Notes: generated by a model from the letters alone, not told the origin. 64,000 nt of DNA from Pseudonocardia abyssalis (GCF_019263705.2 NZ_JADQDK010000001.1:2790001-2854000), one strand, 5' to 3'; positions 43,010-51,377 are shown, counted from the first letter of the stretch. Translations and numbers: made by a program.

Positions 43010-43497
43010 GGGTTCTCGGCCCGCTCCTTGATCGCCACCAGGTTCGCGTCGATCCCGGCCTGCCACTCGCGGAGCCGGTGGGCGACGATCCGCTCCTCCT
43101 TCTCCGGCATCCGCTCGATGGCGGTGGTGAGGTTCGACGGGCCCGGGCCGAGCCGGGCCCACTGGCGCAGGTCGGTACCGCCGTCGCTGGGGGTGAGCTC
43201 GAAGCGCCAGCTCGCGGACGGGTTCTGCGGGTCCTCGACGTCCCAGCCGAACGTCCGGGACTCCTCGCAGCACACGATGCGCGACGTCGTCGACCACTCC
43301 CCGGCCGCGGGGTGGCTGCTGCGGCCGCGGAACGCCCGGCCGACGGCGGTCGTACCCTCGTCGAGCCACTCGACGGACTGCAGCTCGCTGCTCAGAGCCG
43401 GCATCAGGTGGATGTCGCTGACGACCTCCCACACGCGCTGCGGCGTGGCCGCGATGTGCACGCTGCCCTCGACGACCGGCCCGTCGGCGTACCTCAT
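43006..43497 (-). CDS. SRPBCC family protein
   Basis: 163 residues: START/Bet v1-type hydrophobic ligand fold (VVEGSVHIAATPQRVWEVVSD, WSTTSRIVCCEESRTFGW). The start is ATG 43497 because GGGGAG lies 5 nt upstream; GTG 43503 is inside that site. Translationally coupled to the LLM oxidoreductase, so it may hold or deliver the substrate of that enzyme. Confidence 0.85.
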   Translation of the reverse strand: MRYADGPVVEGSVHIAATPQRVWEVVSDIHLMPALSSELQSVEWLDEGTTAVGRAFRGRSSHPAAGEWSTTSRIVCCEESRTFGWDVEDPQNPSASWRFELTPSDGGTDLRQWARLGPGPSNLTTAIERMPEKEERIVAHRLREWQAGIDANLVAIKERAENP

Positions 43498-43539
43498 GTC
43501 CACTCCCCCACGTTGGGTATCGCGGACGAACCTAGGCCA

Positions 43540-43842
43540 TCACCGCTCGATGTGCACCCGTACGGTCCGGCCGTCCTCGGAGAGCCAGCCGGCCTTCTGC
43601 GCGTAGCCCACCATCGCGTCCCAGCGCTGCGGCCAGTCCGGCGCGGTGGCGACGATCTGGGCCCGCGAGCGGAGCACGGCGACATCGAGCCACACCGCCC
43701 CGTCCGGCGCGAGCTGACCGGTGCCGGTGTCGCGCAGGGCGGCCCGCAGCGCCGACCCGTCCAGCGTGGTGGCGAGGTGCAGGCGGGTGCAGTCGTCGGC
43801 GTCGGCGACGACCGCGCCGTCGGCGGCGAGGGTCACATACAT
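43540..43842 (-). CDS. Hypothetical protein
   Basis: 100 residues (LAADGAVVADADDCTRLHLA, WLDVAVLRSRAQ, YAQKAGWLSEDGRTVRVHIE). Soluble, with predicted alpha/beta character; no known family recognised. It lies between the SRPBCC gene and a decayed LacI gene on the same strand. Confidence 0.6.
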   Translation of the reverse strand: MYVTLAADGAVVADADDCTRLHLATTLDGSALRAALRDTGTGQLAPDGAVWLDVAVLRSRAQIVATAPDWPQRWDAMVGYAQKAGWLSEDGRTVRVHIER

Positions 43843-43860
43843 CCCCCGATCGTGCCCTGC

Positions 43861-44120
43861 TCAGCCGCCGCTGCCCACCGCCGGCCCGACGCGGCGCGTC
43901 GATCCGCGCGCGGCCGGCCGCGTCGGCGGCAGGATCTCGGTCTCGCGGGCGGTGCCGGCGATGCGGTCGAGGGCGGGGCGATCTCGTGGTCGTCGAGCCC
44001 GATGATCGAGACGTCCTCCGCCACCCGGACCCGGTCTGCGGCAGTGCCCGCATCGCCCCGAACGCCCTCTCGTCGGACTCGGTCGATACCGCCGACGGCA
44101 GCGCGGCGGGCACGGGTCGT
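43861..44120 (-). pseudogene. Remnant of a LacI-family regulator (C-terminal part)
   Basis: Three reading frames on the minus strand join into the end of a LacI protein: AVSTESDERAFGAMRAL, then (frameshift) VRVAEDVSIIGLDDHEIAP, then (frameshift) ALDRIAGTARETEILPPTRP and AARGST before a stop. These match the family order AFGAMRAL..VPEDVSIIGFDDHELAP..LPTRLVVRGST. The stretch between ALD and RIAG is shorter than in intact members, so there is also a deletion. The N-terminal DNA-binding part is gone. Confidence 0.7.
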
Positions 44121-44186
44121 CGCCGCGGGGCGGTGCTGACGCGCGACGGCGACGCCCCCGGAACGGCCCGCCCACCCGCCCGCAAC

Positions 44187-44296
44187 GGCGAACTCGCCGG
44201 GCGGCGGCGGCAAACTCGCCGGGCGGCGGCGGCGAACTCGCCGGGCGGGGGCGGCGAACTCGCCGGGCGGGGGCGGCGAACTCGCGGGGCGGGGGC
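44187..44296. repeat. 22-bp tandem array, core GGCGAACTCGCC
   Basis: Five units start at 44187, 44209, 44231, 44253 and 44275, exactly 22 bp apart; the second reads GGCAAACTCGCC, the exact complement of units in cobB. The array ends at the stop codon of the AsnC-type gene. Confidence 0.93.
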
Positions 44297-44297
44297 G

Positions 44298-45260
44298 CTA
44301 GTCGACGGGCGGGGTGAACAGGCCGCCGTCCTTCAGCGTCCCCACCACCACCGCCGTGTCCAGCGCCGTCACCCGCTCCAGCCACGGGGCGTCGGTCGTC
44401 AGGTCGTGCAGCGCGTCGACCCCGGGCACCGCGACCTCCGCGAGCACCGGGCGGTCACCGGTCGTGCGGCACGCCCGCAGCACCCACGGCTCCCGCCGCA
44501 GCCCCGCCGCCACCGCCGCGACGTCCCGCGGCGCCGCCGACGCCCGCACGACGGCCCGCAGCCCGAACCCGAGCCGGGCCGGGTCCACCACGACCCGGAT
44601 CCGCAGGCGGCCGTCGCGGCGCAGGCGGTCGACCCGCCGCGGGACCGCGCTGCGGGAGAGCCCGGTGACCTCGGCGAGCTCGTCGTCGTCGCGGCGGGCG
44701 TCGAACTGCAGGGCGGTGAGCAGCATGCGGTCGGTCGGGCTCAGCCCCTTGGTCTCCCCGAACGGCGCGTCACCCGGCGGGGGCAGGTGCTCGGCCAGCG
44801 CCTCGCACTCGTCGGGCGCGAGGAGGCCGGGGCGCCACTCGTCCTCGGTGCGGACATAGCGCAGGACCGTGAGCGCGGTGGCGGCGACGAGCCCGGGAAT
44901 GCGCGGCAGCTCGTCACCGACGAGGCGGTCGAGGCGCTCGGGCGGGCAGCCGATCTCGGCGACCCCACCGGCCGGTCCGGCCAGCAGGTGGGCCCAGCGG
45001 GTGTCGCGCCGCCGCGCGAGCGCCAGTGCGGCGACCCGCTCCTGCCCGGGGCCGCAGCGCAGGTGCACGACCGTGCCCGCCTCCGGGGCGGGCACGCCGA
45101 CGACCTGCACTCCCCCCTGCGCCAGCAGGCCCAGGCCGTGCCGGGCGACGGTGCCCTCGGGCTCGCCGAGCACCGCGGCGATCCGCGCCCACGGGGCCCG
45201 CCCGTCGACCTGGAGCGCACCGACGATGCGCCGGTCGAGCGCGCCGAGTGGCCCGACCAC
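44298..45260 (-). CDS. Double Lrp/AsnC-family regulator
   Basis: About 320 residues made of two AsnC-like halves, each starting with a helix-turn-helix: LDRRIVGALQVDGRAPWARI, then TDRMLLTALQFDARRDDDEL with GLSRSAVPRRVDRLRRDG. The second half ends in a RAM-type domain. The start is taken as GTG 45260 because GAGG lies 6 nt upstream; TTG 45314 and GTG 45281 are alternatives. A palindrome at 45275-45292 just upstream suggests self-regulation. Target unknown. Confidence 0.85.
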   Translation of the reverse strand: MVGPLGALDRRIVGALQVDGRAPWARIAAVLGEPEGTVARHGLGLLAQGGVQVVGVPAPEAGTVVHLRCGPGQERVAALALARRRDTRWAHLLAGPAGGVAEIGCPPERLDRLVGDELPRIPGLVAATALTVLRYVRTEDEWRPGLLAPDECEALAEHLPPPGDAPFGETKGLSPTDRMLLTALQFDARRDDDELAEVTGLSRSAVPRRVDRLRRDGRLRIRVVVDPARLGFGLRAVVRASAAPRDVAAVAAGLRREPWVLRACRTTGDRPVLAEVAVPGVDALHDLTTDAPWLERVTALDTAVVVGTLKDGGLFTPPVD

Positions 45261-45274
45261 CGCGTACCTCGCTT

Positions 45275-45292
45275 CCGACACCTGCGTGTCGG
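45275..45292. promoter_or_regulatory. Palindrome upstream of AsnC-type gene
   Basis: CCGACACctgcGTGTCGG, perfect 7-bp arms and a 4-bp centre, 14 bp before the chosen start. Placement suits an autoregulatory site. Confidence 0.5.
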
Positions 45293-45315
45293 GATCCGTA
45301 CACGTCCCGGTCAAC

Positions 45316-45804
45316 CTACCGGGCGGGCACCCCGAGATGCCGGAGCAGGTTGGCCGAGAACCGGTCCCCCATCCGCTGCATCGTCTCCTTCATCACCGCG
45401 TTGACGGCCGGGGCGGCCAGCCGTGGGAGCGGCAGTTCCACGCTGAGGCCGAGGCTGATCGCGAGCCGCGTGCCGCCACCGGGCTCGTCGGTCAGGACGT
45501 ACCAGCCCTCGGCCCCGGTGCTCTCCCGCGCCCCGCGCGGCGGGGCGTGGGTGTAGTCGATGCGGTGACCATCGCCGTCACCGGTGTCGAAGGTCATCTT
45601 CTCGGTGAACACCGGGCTGATCCCGACGCCCAGCACGGACAGGCCGACGAGGTGCCACCGCCAGTGCTCGCCGTCGGTCTCGATCTTCTTCAACAGCGGC
45701 GTCAGCTGCGGCAACAGGACGGGATCGGTCAGGACCGCCCAGATCCGGGAACGCTCGGCGGCCACGACGGCCTCCGACTCGGTGGTCGCGGAGAAGCGGC
45801 TCAT
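45316..45804 (-). CDS. SRPBCC family protein
   Basis: 162 residues with the polyketide-cyclase/START-like layout: ESEAVVAAERSRIWAVLTDP, WRWHLVGLSVLGVGISPVF and a long C-terminal helix. It lies upstream of the AsnC-type gene on the same strand. Ligand unknown. Start ATG 45804. Confidence 0.82.
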   Translation of the reverse strand: MSRFSATTESEAVVAAERSRIWAVLTDPVLLPQLTPLLKKIETDGEHWRWHLVGLSVLGVGISPVFTEKMTFDTGDGDGHRIDYTHAPPRGARESTGAEGWYVLTDEPGGGTRLAISLGLSVELPLPRLAAPAVNAVMKETMQRMGDRFSANLLRHLGVPAR

Positions 45805-45855
45805 CCGGGCAGTCTGCTCATCGGACCGGTGCGGCGCGACTCGGCGCGGCGGGCG

Positions 45856-46455
45856 TCACGTCAGCAGCGCGAGCACGTCCTGCGGGCGGGCGCAGACCAC
45901 GGCGTCGCCGTCGGAGGGGCGGTGGTTGTGGCCCCAGGCCGCGGCCACCGGGGTCGCCCCGGCGCGGCGCGCGGTCTCCAGGTCGGACACGGAGTCGCCG
46001 ACGTACAGCGCCGATCCGGCGGGCACACCCAGTCGCCGGCACACCAGCTCCAGGCCCTCGGGGTCCGGTTTGCGGCGGGCCACGTCGTCACCGGCGACGA
46101 CGGTGGCGAACAGGTCGCGCAGGCCCGTCGCGCGCAGCAGGATGTCGGTCGCGACCGCGTTCGAGCCGGTGAACACCCCGGTCGGCACGGTGAGCGCGGT
46201 GACGACGTCGCGGACCCCCGGGTAGGGCCGCACGTGCGCGGCCTCGTCGGCGAGGGCTCGGTAGAAGGCGTCGACGTCGGCCGGGTGCCCGGTCAGGTCG
46301 GCGAGGATCGCCTCGGGCGTCGGCAGCCGGAACAGCCGCTCGACCTCCGCGGGCGGGATCGGTCCGCGACCGGCCGCGGACGCGAACGCCGCGGCGATGG
46401 CGTCGACCGAGTCGAGCAGCGTGCCGTCCATGTCCCACACCACCGCACGCACCAC
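45856..46455 (-). CDS. HAD-family phosphatase (phosphoglycolate-phosphatase-like)
   Basis: 199 residues: motif I VVWDMDGTLLDS, motif II GVFTGSNAVA, motif III Lys in ARRKPDPEGLEL and motif IV ALYVGDSVSDLETARRAG. Substrate unknown. Start GTG 46455 has TAGCCT 7 nt upstream (minus strand, 46468-46463). That box lies inside the 10-bp target duplication of the adjacent insertion sequence, so the element has replaced everything upstream of the -10 box. Confidence 0.9.
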   Translation of the reverse strand: MVRAVVWDMDGTLLDSVDAIAAAFASAAGRGPIPPAEVERLFRLPTPEAILADLTGHPADVDAFYRALADEAAHVRPYPGVRDVVTALTVPTGVFTGSNAVATDILLRATGLRDLFATVVAGDDVARRKPDPEGLELVCRRLGVPAGSALYVGDSVSDLETARRAGATPVAAAWGHNHRPSDGDAVVCARPQDVLALLT

Positions 46456-46462
46456 GGGGCGG

Positions 46463-48032
46463 AGGCTAGTCGCAAAGCCGTTCAGTTAGTCCGGTGGCTG
46501 GGCTGTCAAGATCGGTTCTATCTCGATGGTGATCAGCGCGGGGCGGCTGGGGCCGCGGTGGCGGCCTTTGGCGGTGCTGGCGACGTACTTGGAGATCGCG
46601 CGTTTGACCACGCGCGGGTTGGTTCGGACTCGGCGGGCGGGCAGGAGCTGGTCCAGGACGTGGCGGCCGATCGTGCCGACGAGGTCGAGCACGGTGTCGG
46701 CGATGATGCCGGCGGCGGCGATGAGCTGGTCACGGGCGGCGTGGCGGGCGACGGTGAAGCTACCGCGGTCGGGATCGACGTCGGCTCGGTGCAGAGTGGT
46801 GTCGCTGATCGCGATCCGCAGCACCTGGTAGGTGATCAGCAGGGCGTAGATCTCCTGGGCGACCCCGGTCGGGGTGCGTGAGCGCAGGACCCGCCCGCCC
46901 AGGCTGGTGGACTTGAGCTCGGCGAAGCAGGTCTCGATCTCCCAGCGTTCGTGGTAGAGCCCGACGATCTCGACCGCGGGCACGTCGGGGTCGAGCACGG
47001 TGGTGACCAGCCGGTAGGTCTCGGTCCGGGCGCTGTCGCTGGTGGTGATCGTGACCTTGGCGGTGACCACTCGGACCTCGACCCGGCCGATCCGGGACAC
47101 CGACGACCCGTCGGCCAGCGTGCGGCAGATCGGGAGTCGGCGGTGGTTCTTGACCCGGACCAGCACGTCCGCGCCGGTCGCGGCCAGTGCGGTGATCCAG
47201 TCGGCGGCGGCGAAGTTGCGGTCGGCGAGCACGATCATCCCGGCCCGGGTCGATGCGAGCAGCTGTGGGGCGTAGCCGAGTTCACCGACCCGGTCGGTGC
47301 CGAACACCGCGTCGATGATCGTGCGGGTGCCGCACGCCACCAGCGCCAGAACCCGCACCATCGGATAGCCGGTGGTGGTGCCGTGCGAGCTGCCGCCCTT
47401 GCTGAACTCGGTCAGGTTCGCCGGGGTGTCCGGGCAGCACAGGATGGTGCCGTCCACCGCGGTGACCAACCGGCCCCGCCAGAACACTCCCGGGCGGGCG
47501 GCGCGGGCGGCGCCGATCTGCACACAGCCGGTCTCGGCGCCGCGCAGCAGGTCGAACAGCACCCGCAACGGCGCCACCCCCACCCGGGCTCGGGCGGCGG
47601 CCAACGCGCTCGCGCTCGGGGTGGCCACCCCCAGCCCGTCCAGGCCCGTGCACAGCCGCGCCCAGACCTGTGACCAGCCGATCTCGGTGAACAACCCGGC
47701 CGCGAGCAGGAGGTAGACCACCACCCGCGAGGGCAACAACCGCAGCCGCCGCTGCACGCTGTGGGTCTCGACCAACGCGGCATCGACCATCTCGAAGGGC
47801 ACAATCCGGGTCAACTCGCCCAGATGACCAGGAGCGAAACACCCACCGGCCACGGTGACGACCCGGGTGATGACAGAATTCGCGCTCAGCGGAGCTCCCG
47901 GTGGTGTCGAGGCTGTCTTGGAGGACGCCCTCTCCTACCGGAGCTCCGCTCCCATCTCCGGCAACGACACGCCGCAACAAGATCCTTGACCAGCAGCCGC
48001 GACCGCTAACTGAACGGCTTTGAGGCTAGTCG
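46463..48032 (-). mobile_element. Complete IS4-family insertion sequence with target duplication
   Basis: The element spans 46473-48022 (1550 bp). Its ends are perfect 17-bp inverted repeats, CAAAGCCGTTCAGTTAG (46473-46489) and the complement at 48006-48022. AGGCTAGTCG is duplicated on both sides (46463-46472 and 48023-48032), a 10-bp target duplication that fits the IS4 family. Intact repeats, intact transposase and identical duplications indicate a recent insertion. About 150 bp between the transposase start and the right end have no gene. Confidence 0.95.
46486..47853 (-). CDS. IS4-family transposase
   Basis: 455-residue DDE transposase. The catalytic parts are VTAVDGTILCCPDTPAN (first Asp), VLADRNFAAADW (second Asp) and the YREK signature YHERWEIETCFAELK (Y-2-R-3-E-6-K). 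An N-terminal DUF4372-like region (VETHSVQRRLRLLPSRVVVY) is present. Start GTG 47853. Nothing suggests inactivation. Confidence 0.95.
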   Translation of the reverse strand: MAGGCFAPGHLGELTRIVPFEMVDAALVETHSVQRRLRLLPSRVVVYLLLAAGLFTEIGWSQVWARLCTGLDGLGVATPSASALAAARARVGVAPLRVLFDLLRGAETGCVQIGAARAARPGVFWRGRLVTAVDGTILCCPDTPANLTEFSKGGSSHGTTTGYPMVRVLALVACGTRTIIDAVFGTDRVGELGYAPQLLASTRAGMIVLADRNFAAADWITALAATGADVLVRVKNHRRLPICRTLADGSSVSRIGRVEVRVVTAKVTITTSDSARTETYRLVTTVLDPDVPAVEIVGLYHERWEIETCFAELKSTSLGGRVLRSRTPTGVAQEIYALLITYQVLRIAISDTTLHRADVDPDRGSFTVARHAARDQLIAAAGIIADTVLDLVGTIGRHVLDQLLPARRVRTNPRVVKRAISKYVASTAKGRHRGPSRPALITIEIEPILTAQPPD

Positions 48033-48199
48033 GCGCCGGCCTCGCGGACCGCGGGCGGATGCGACCCCTCGTCGCGGGCGGGCACCAGCGGCGGGCCCAG
48101 CTCGGGGAACCAGCGGAACGCCAGCGCGTGGCTCTCCCAGCCGCAGCCCGCGCACTCCCCCGACGCGTGTGACGACACCCGCGTAGCGTCCCACTGCAC
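48026..48199 (-). CDS. Small CxxC protein, function unknown
   Basis: 57 residues: ASGECAGCGWESHALAFRWF then PELGPPLVPARDEG and an acidic end. The ECAGCGW motif with a following His could bind zinc. GTG 48199 start; stop TAG at 48028-48026 lies inside the right target duplication of the insertion sequence, so the insertion spared this gene. Before the insertion its stop overlapped the -10 box of the HAD gene. Divergent from the superoxide dismutase gene. Confidence 0.6.
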   Translation of the reverse strand: MQWDATRVSSHASGECAGCGWESHALAFRWFPELGPPLVPARDEGSHPPAVREAGAD

Positions 48200-48257
48200 G
48201 GAGCCGTTGGCTACTGCAAGATGACGGCACCAGAGAATCGAGCGAAGGAGCTACACC

Positions 48258-48857
48258 GTGGCCGAATACACGCTTCCCGACCTCCCCTACGACTACGGCG
48301 CACTCGACCCGCACATCGCGGGCGAGATCATGGAGCTGCACCACTCCAAGCACCACCAGACCTACGTCAACGCGCTCAACGACACCCTGGAGAAGCTGGC
48401 GGCCGCCCGCGAGAGCGGCGAGTTCGGCGCGATCCTGGGTCTCGAGAAGACCCTGGCGTTCAACCTGGGTGGCCACGTCAACCACTCGCTGTTCTGGAAG
48501 AACCTCTCCCCCGACGGCGGCGGCAAGCCCACCGGCGACCTGGCTGCCGCGATCGACGAGACCTTCGGCTCGTTCGACGCGTTCCAGGGCCAGTTCACCG
48601 CGGCCTCGACCACCATCCAGGGGTCGGGCTGGGGCGTGCTCGCCTTCGACCCGCTCGGGCAGCGCCTGCACATCCTGCAGCTGTGGGACCAGCAGGCGAA
48701 CGTGCCGGTCGGCGTCGTGCCGATCGTCATGCTCGACATGTGGGAGCACGCGTTCTACCTGCAGTACAAGAACGTGAAGCCGGACTACGTGAAGGCCTGG
48801 TGGAACGTCGTCAACTGGGCCGACGCCGCCGACCGGTTCGCGGCCGCCCGCGCCTGA
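48258..48857 (+). CDS. sodA: Superoxide dismutase (Fe/Mn)
   Basis: 199 residues, typical length. Metal ligands: His near 28 in [13 protein letters not shown], His in [11 protein letters not shown], Asp and His in [24 protein letters not shown] and the QQANVPVG segment are as in actinobacterial enzymes; Fe or Mn cannot be decided safely. Start GTG 48258 with GAAGGAG 7 nt upstream. Strong hairpin after the stop. Confidence 0.97.
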   Translation: MAEYTLPDLPYDYGALDPHIAGEIMELHHSKHHQTYVNALNDTLEKLAAARESGEFGAILGLEKTLAFNLGGHVNHSLFWKNLSPDGGGKPTGDLAAAIDETFGSFDAFQGQFTAASTTIQGSGWGVLAFDPLGQRLHILQLWDQQANVPVGVVPIVMLDMWEHAFYLQYKNVKPDYVKAWWNVVNWADAADRFAAARA

Positions 48858-48868
48858 CGCGCCGTCCG

Positions 48869-48895
48869 CCGGCCCGGGTGCGACACCCGGGCCGG
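48869..48895. terminator. Hairpin between sodA and ridA-like gene
   Basis: Perfect 12-bp stem CCGGCCCGGGTG with a 3-nt CGA loop, 12 bp after the sodA stop and 15 bp from the end of the convergent RidA-like gene. Probably bidirectional. Confidence 0.8.
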
Positions 48896-48909
48896 TGGGC
48901 AGGACCGGC

Positions 48910-49311
48910 TCACGGCCGGGCGGCGACCGCCTCGACCTCGAAGAGGATGTCGGGCATCGCGAGACCGGCGACGCCGATGACGGTCTGCGTGGGCGGGGTG
49001 TCGCCGCAGCCGCTCCGCACGGCCTCGCCGATCGTGCCGAGCTTGGCGAAGTCCGGCTCCACCACGTAGGTACGGAGCTGGACGACGTGGCCGAGGTCGA
49101 GCCCGTGGGCGGCGAGCGCGACGCCCAGGTTGTGGAACGCCTGCCGCACCTGGTCCCCGAACTCCGGCGAGACGACCGCGCCGTCCGCGCCCGATCCGTA
49201 CTGGCCCGCGACGAGGACCAGCTCCGCGCCGGCCGGGATCACCGCGGTGTGGCTGTAGCCGAACGGGACCGGGTCGTGCAGTCCGTCGGGGTTGACGACG
49301 GTGTGCGACAT
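48910..49311 (-). CDS. RidA family protein
   Basis: 133 residues of the YjgF/RidA/UK114 family (enamine/imine deaminase or related): [40 protein letters not shown], and a C-terminal [17 protein letters not shown]. The last motif lacks the classical RxxVEV arginine arrangement, so deaminase activity is not assured. Seven bp after the TetR gene, so probably one operon under the operator at 49926. Confidence 0.88.
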   Translation of the reverse strand: MSHTVVNPDGLHDPVPFGYSHTAVIPAGAELVLVAGQYGSGADGAVVSPEFGDQVRQAFHNLGVALAAHGLDLGHVVQLRTYVVEPDFAKLGTIGEAVRSGCGDTPPTQTVIGVAGLAMPDILFEVEAVAARP

Positions 49312-49318
49312 GGGCGGG

Positions 49319-49921
49319 TCACCTCTCCTGTGGGTCGAGCGCGAAGGCGAGCTGGGCGAGGACGACGTCGCGGTAGTCGGTGTCCCGCGGCGCCAGGTGG
49401 TCGAGCACGACCGGGTAGAGCAGGCCGACGACGGTGGCCACGAGCACCTCGACGATCGCGACGTCGCCGAAGCGCGGGACGAACGCGCCGCGGTCGACCC
49501 CCCGCCGCACCGCGTCGAGGAACGGGGCCCGGTACTGCTGCGCCAGAGCGGCCGCGAGCTCCCGCAGCTCTGCGTCGTGGGCGGCGGCGGTCCAGAACTC
49601 CATGAGCAACCGCCACGTGACGACGCCCGTGGACAGGCCGCGGTCGACCATCGCGACCAGCTGCTGCCAGGGGTCCTCGAACCGCGCCACGAACTCGCCC
49701 ATGTCGGCCACCGCCACGGACGTCGCGTGCCGCATCGCCTCGATCAGCATGTCCTCGCGCGAGCCGAAGTAGCCCTGCAGGGTGCTGACCGCGACCCCCG
49801 ACGCCTCGGACACGTCGATGAACCGGGTGCCCGCGTAGCCGCGGTCGGCGAGCACCGCGACCGCGTGGTCGAGGACCAGCGCGCGTCGGGCCCCGCCCGC
49901 GCGGCGGGTTCGATTGCTCAT
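49319..49921 (-). CDS. TetR-family regulator
   Basis: 200 residues. Helix-turn-helix: [30 protein letters not shown], shown by [17 protein letters not shown]-terminal ligand-binding domain ([20 protein letters not shown]). Start ATG 49921; TACGGT 6 nt upstream on its strand lies within a perfect palindrome (49926-49947), so it very likely represses itself, RidA and divergent RNase Z. Confidence 0.92.
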   Translation of the reverse strand: MSNRTRRAGGARRALVLDHAVAVLADRGYAGTRFIDVSEASGVAVSTLQGYFGSREDMLIEAMRHATSVAVADMGEFVARFEDPWQQLVAMVDRGLSTGVVTWRLLMEFWTAAAHDAELRELAAALAQQYRAPFLDAVRRGVDRGAFVPRFGDVAIVEVLVATVVGLLYPVVLDHLAPRDTDYRDVVLAQLAFALDPQER

Positions 49922-49925
49922 CGTT

Positions 49926-49947
49926 GTACCGTATCAGGATACGGTAC
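49926..49947. promoter_or_regulatory. Perfect palindromic operator with both -10 boxes
   Basis: Arms GTACCGTATC and GATACGGTAC around AG. Each arm contains TACGGT reading outward, 6 nt before a start codon: ATG 49952 (RNase Z) to the right, ATG 49921 (TetR) to the left. A repressor here would block both promoters at once. Confidence 0.8.
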
Positions 49948-49951
49948 GGGC

Positions 49952-50869
49952 ATGAGCACGTCGGCTCGTCCCGTGTCGGACCGGGAGCTGGTGGTGCTCG
50001 GCACCGCGAGCCAGGCACCCACGCGGCACCGCAACCACAACGGCTACCTGCTGCGCTGGGACGGCCACGGTCTGCTGTTCGACCCGGGAGAGGGCACGCA
50101 GCGGCAGATGCTGCTGGCCGGGGTCGCGAGCAGCGCGATCACCCGGATCTGCCTGACGCACTTCCACGGCGACCACTGCCTGGGCCTGCCCGGGATCGTC
50201 CAGCGCCTCTCGCTCGACCGCGTGACCCGGCCGGTGCACGCCCACTTCCCGGCCTCCGGACAGACGTGGTTCGACCGGCTGCGGCACGCCACCCCGTTCC
50301 ACGACACGCTCGACCTGCGCGAGCACCCGATCACCGTCGACGGACCGGTCGCCGACGACCCGCACGTCGAGGTGCGCCGGCTCGACCACGGGATCGAGTC
50401 CTACGGCTACCGCCTCGTCGAGCCCGACGGGCGCCGCATGCTCCCCGACCGCCTCGCCGCGGCGGGCATCCGCGGCCCGGCCGTCCGGGAGCTGCAGCAC
50501 ACCGGTTCGCTGCACGGCGTCACGCTCGACGAGGTCAGCGAGCCGCGACCGGGACAGAAGGCCGCGTTCGTCATGGACACCCGGCTCTGCGACGGCGTGC
50601 ACGCGCTCGCCGCGGGCGTCGACCTGCTCGTGATCGAGTCGACCTTCCTCGACGCCGACGCCGATCTCGCGCAGGCCTACGGCCACCTGACGGCGGGCCA
50701 GGCCGGGGCCGTCGCCGCCCGGGCCGGGGTGCGCACGCTGGTTCTCACCCACTTCTCGCAGCGCTACCCCGATCCCGACCGGTTCGGCGAGGAGGCGGCC
50801 GCGGCGTTCGGCGGGGAGATCGTGGTGGCGCGGGACCTGCAGCGCGTCCCGGTCCCGCCCCGCCGGTAG
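49952..50869 (+). CDS. rnz: Ribonuclease Z / metallo-beta-lactamase-fold nuclease
   Basis: 305 residues. Zinc-binding motif [13 protein letters not shown], nucleotide segment [20 protein letters not shown], second-site Asp in [12 protein letters not shown] and HxST-like ending [12 protein letters not shown], as in tRNA 3'-end processing enzymes. Start ATG 49952, leaderless geometry, promoter inside a TetR operator. Inducible control of a tRNA-processing enzyme would be unusual, so it may act on another substrate. Confidence 0.88.
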   Translation: MSTSARPVSDRELVVLGTASQAPTRHRNHNGYLLRWDGHGLLFDPGEGTQRQMLLAGVASSAITRICLTHFHGDHCLGLPGIVQRLSLDRVTRPVHAHFPASGQTWFDRLRHATPFHDTLDLREHPITVDGPVADDPHVEVRRLDHGIESYGYRLVEPDGRRMLPDRLAAAGIRGPAVRELQHTGSLHGVTLDEVSEPRPGQKAAFVMDTRLCDGVHALAAGVDLLVIESTFLDADADLAQAYGHLTAGQAGAVAARAGVRTLVLTHFSQRYPDPDRFGEEAAAAFGGEIVVARDLQRVPVPPRR

Positions 50870-51160
50870 CTAGCGGGAGAGCCGGCGGCGGTTGGCCACC
50901 ACCCGCCGGTGCACGGGCGCGAGGACGTCTCCGACGAGCCGCGCGGTGTCCTTCGGCGGGGTCGTCACGGCGACGACGGCCGCCTGCGTGAAGCCCTCGA
51001 CCTTCTCCTGCACCATCCGCCGGTACTCACGCCGGGCCTTCGGGCTCGGCGGCCACCCACCGGTCACCATCCCGGCGGTCCGGTACGCGATCACCACCGG
51101 CGCCGACCAGGCGATCTCTGCGAGCTGTACCCACGGCCGAACCCATCGCGTCTTCGCCAT
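50870..51160 (-). CDS. Hypothetical protein
   Basis: 96 residues (KTRWVRPWVQLAEIAWSAPV; SPKARREYRRMVQEKVEGFT; VAVTTPPKDTARLVGDVLAP). Amphipathic helices and a basic end recall small phasin-like or envelope-associated proteins, but no family is recognised. Start ATG 51160: TAGCGT 7 nt upstream on its strand. Its stop codon directly abuts that of RNase Z. Confidence 0.65.
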   Translation of the reverse strand: MAKTRWVRPWVQLAEIAWSAPVVIAYRTAGMVTGGWPPSPKARREYRRMVQEKVEGFTQAAVVAVTTPPKDTARLVGDVLAPVHRRVVANRRRLSR

Positions 51161-51218
51161 GGCGTCCACGCTAGGCCCGTCGAGCGGGAACGGAGATCAT
51201 CAGCCGGAATCCGCGGCC

Positions 51219-51332
51219 ATGGGTGATGCGAACGACAGTCGGCGCCTCGACGTCGCGCCCGTGGGGAGGTGGACCGTGACGCTCGACGGCAAGGTCATCG
51301 AGGAGGACGTGGAGCCCCTACGCCGCGTGTGA
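51219..51332 (+). CDS. Possible small protein
   Basis: 37-residue frame from ATG 51219: SRRLDVAPVGRWTVTLDGKV then IEEDVEPLRRV. Codon use looks coding, but no ribosome binding site precedes the ATG; GGAGG at 51265-51269 would instead favour an internal GTG (51276), giving only 18 residues. No homologue recalled. May be a leader for the SRPBCC genes that follow. Confidence 0.3.
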   Translation: MGDANDSRRLDVAPVGRWTVTLDGKVIEEDVEPLRRV

Positions 51333-51377
51333 GGTGAACAAGGTTTGACGCGATCGGCGGACGGGCAATCGATCGTC

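Noticed and set aside
22998..44296. CRISPR array at the 22-bp repeats
   Set aside because: Cores are only 10-12 bp with no unique 30-bp spacers and no cas genes nearby.
43986..44300. Plus-strand frame beginning in the LacI remnant and crossing the 22-bp array
   Set aside because: Its sequence is repeat translation (GGELAGR-type) and antisense of the AsnC gene; the minus-strand LacI match is far stronger.
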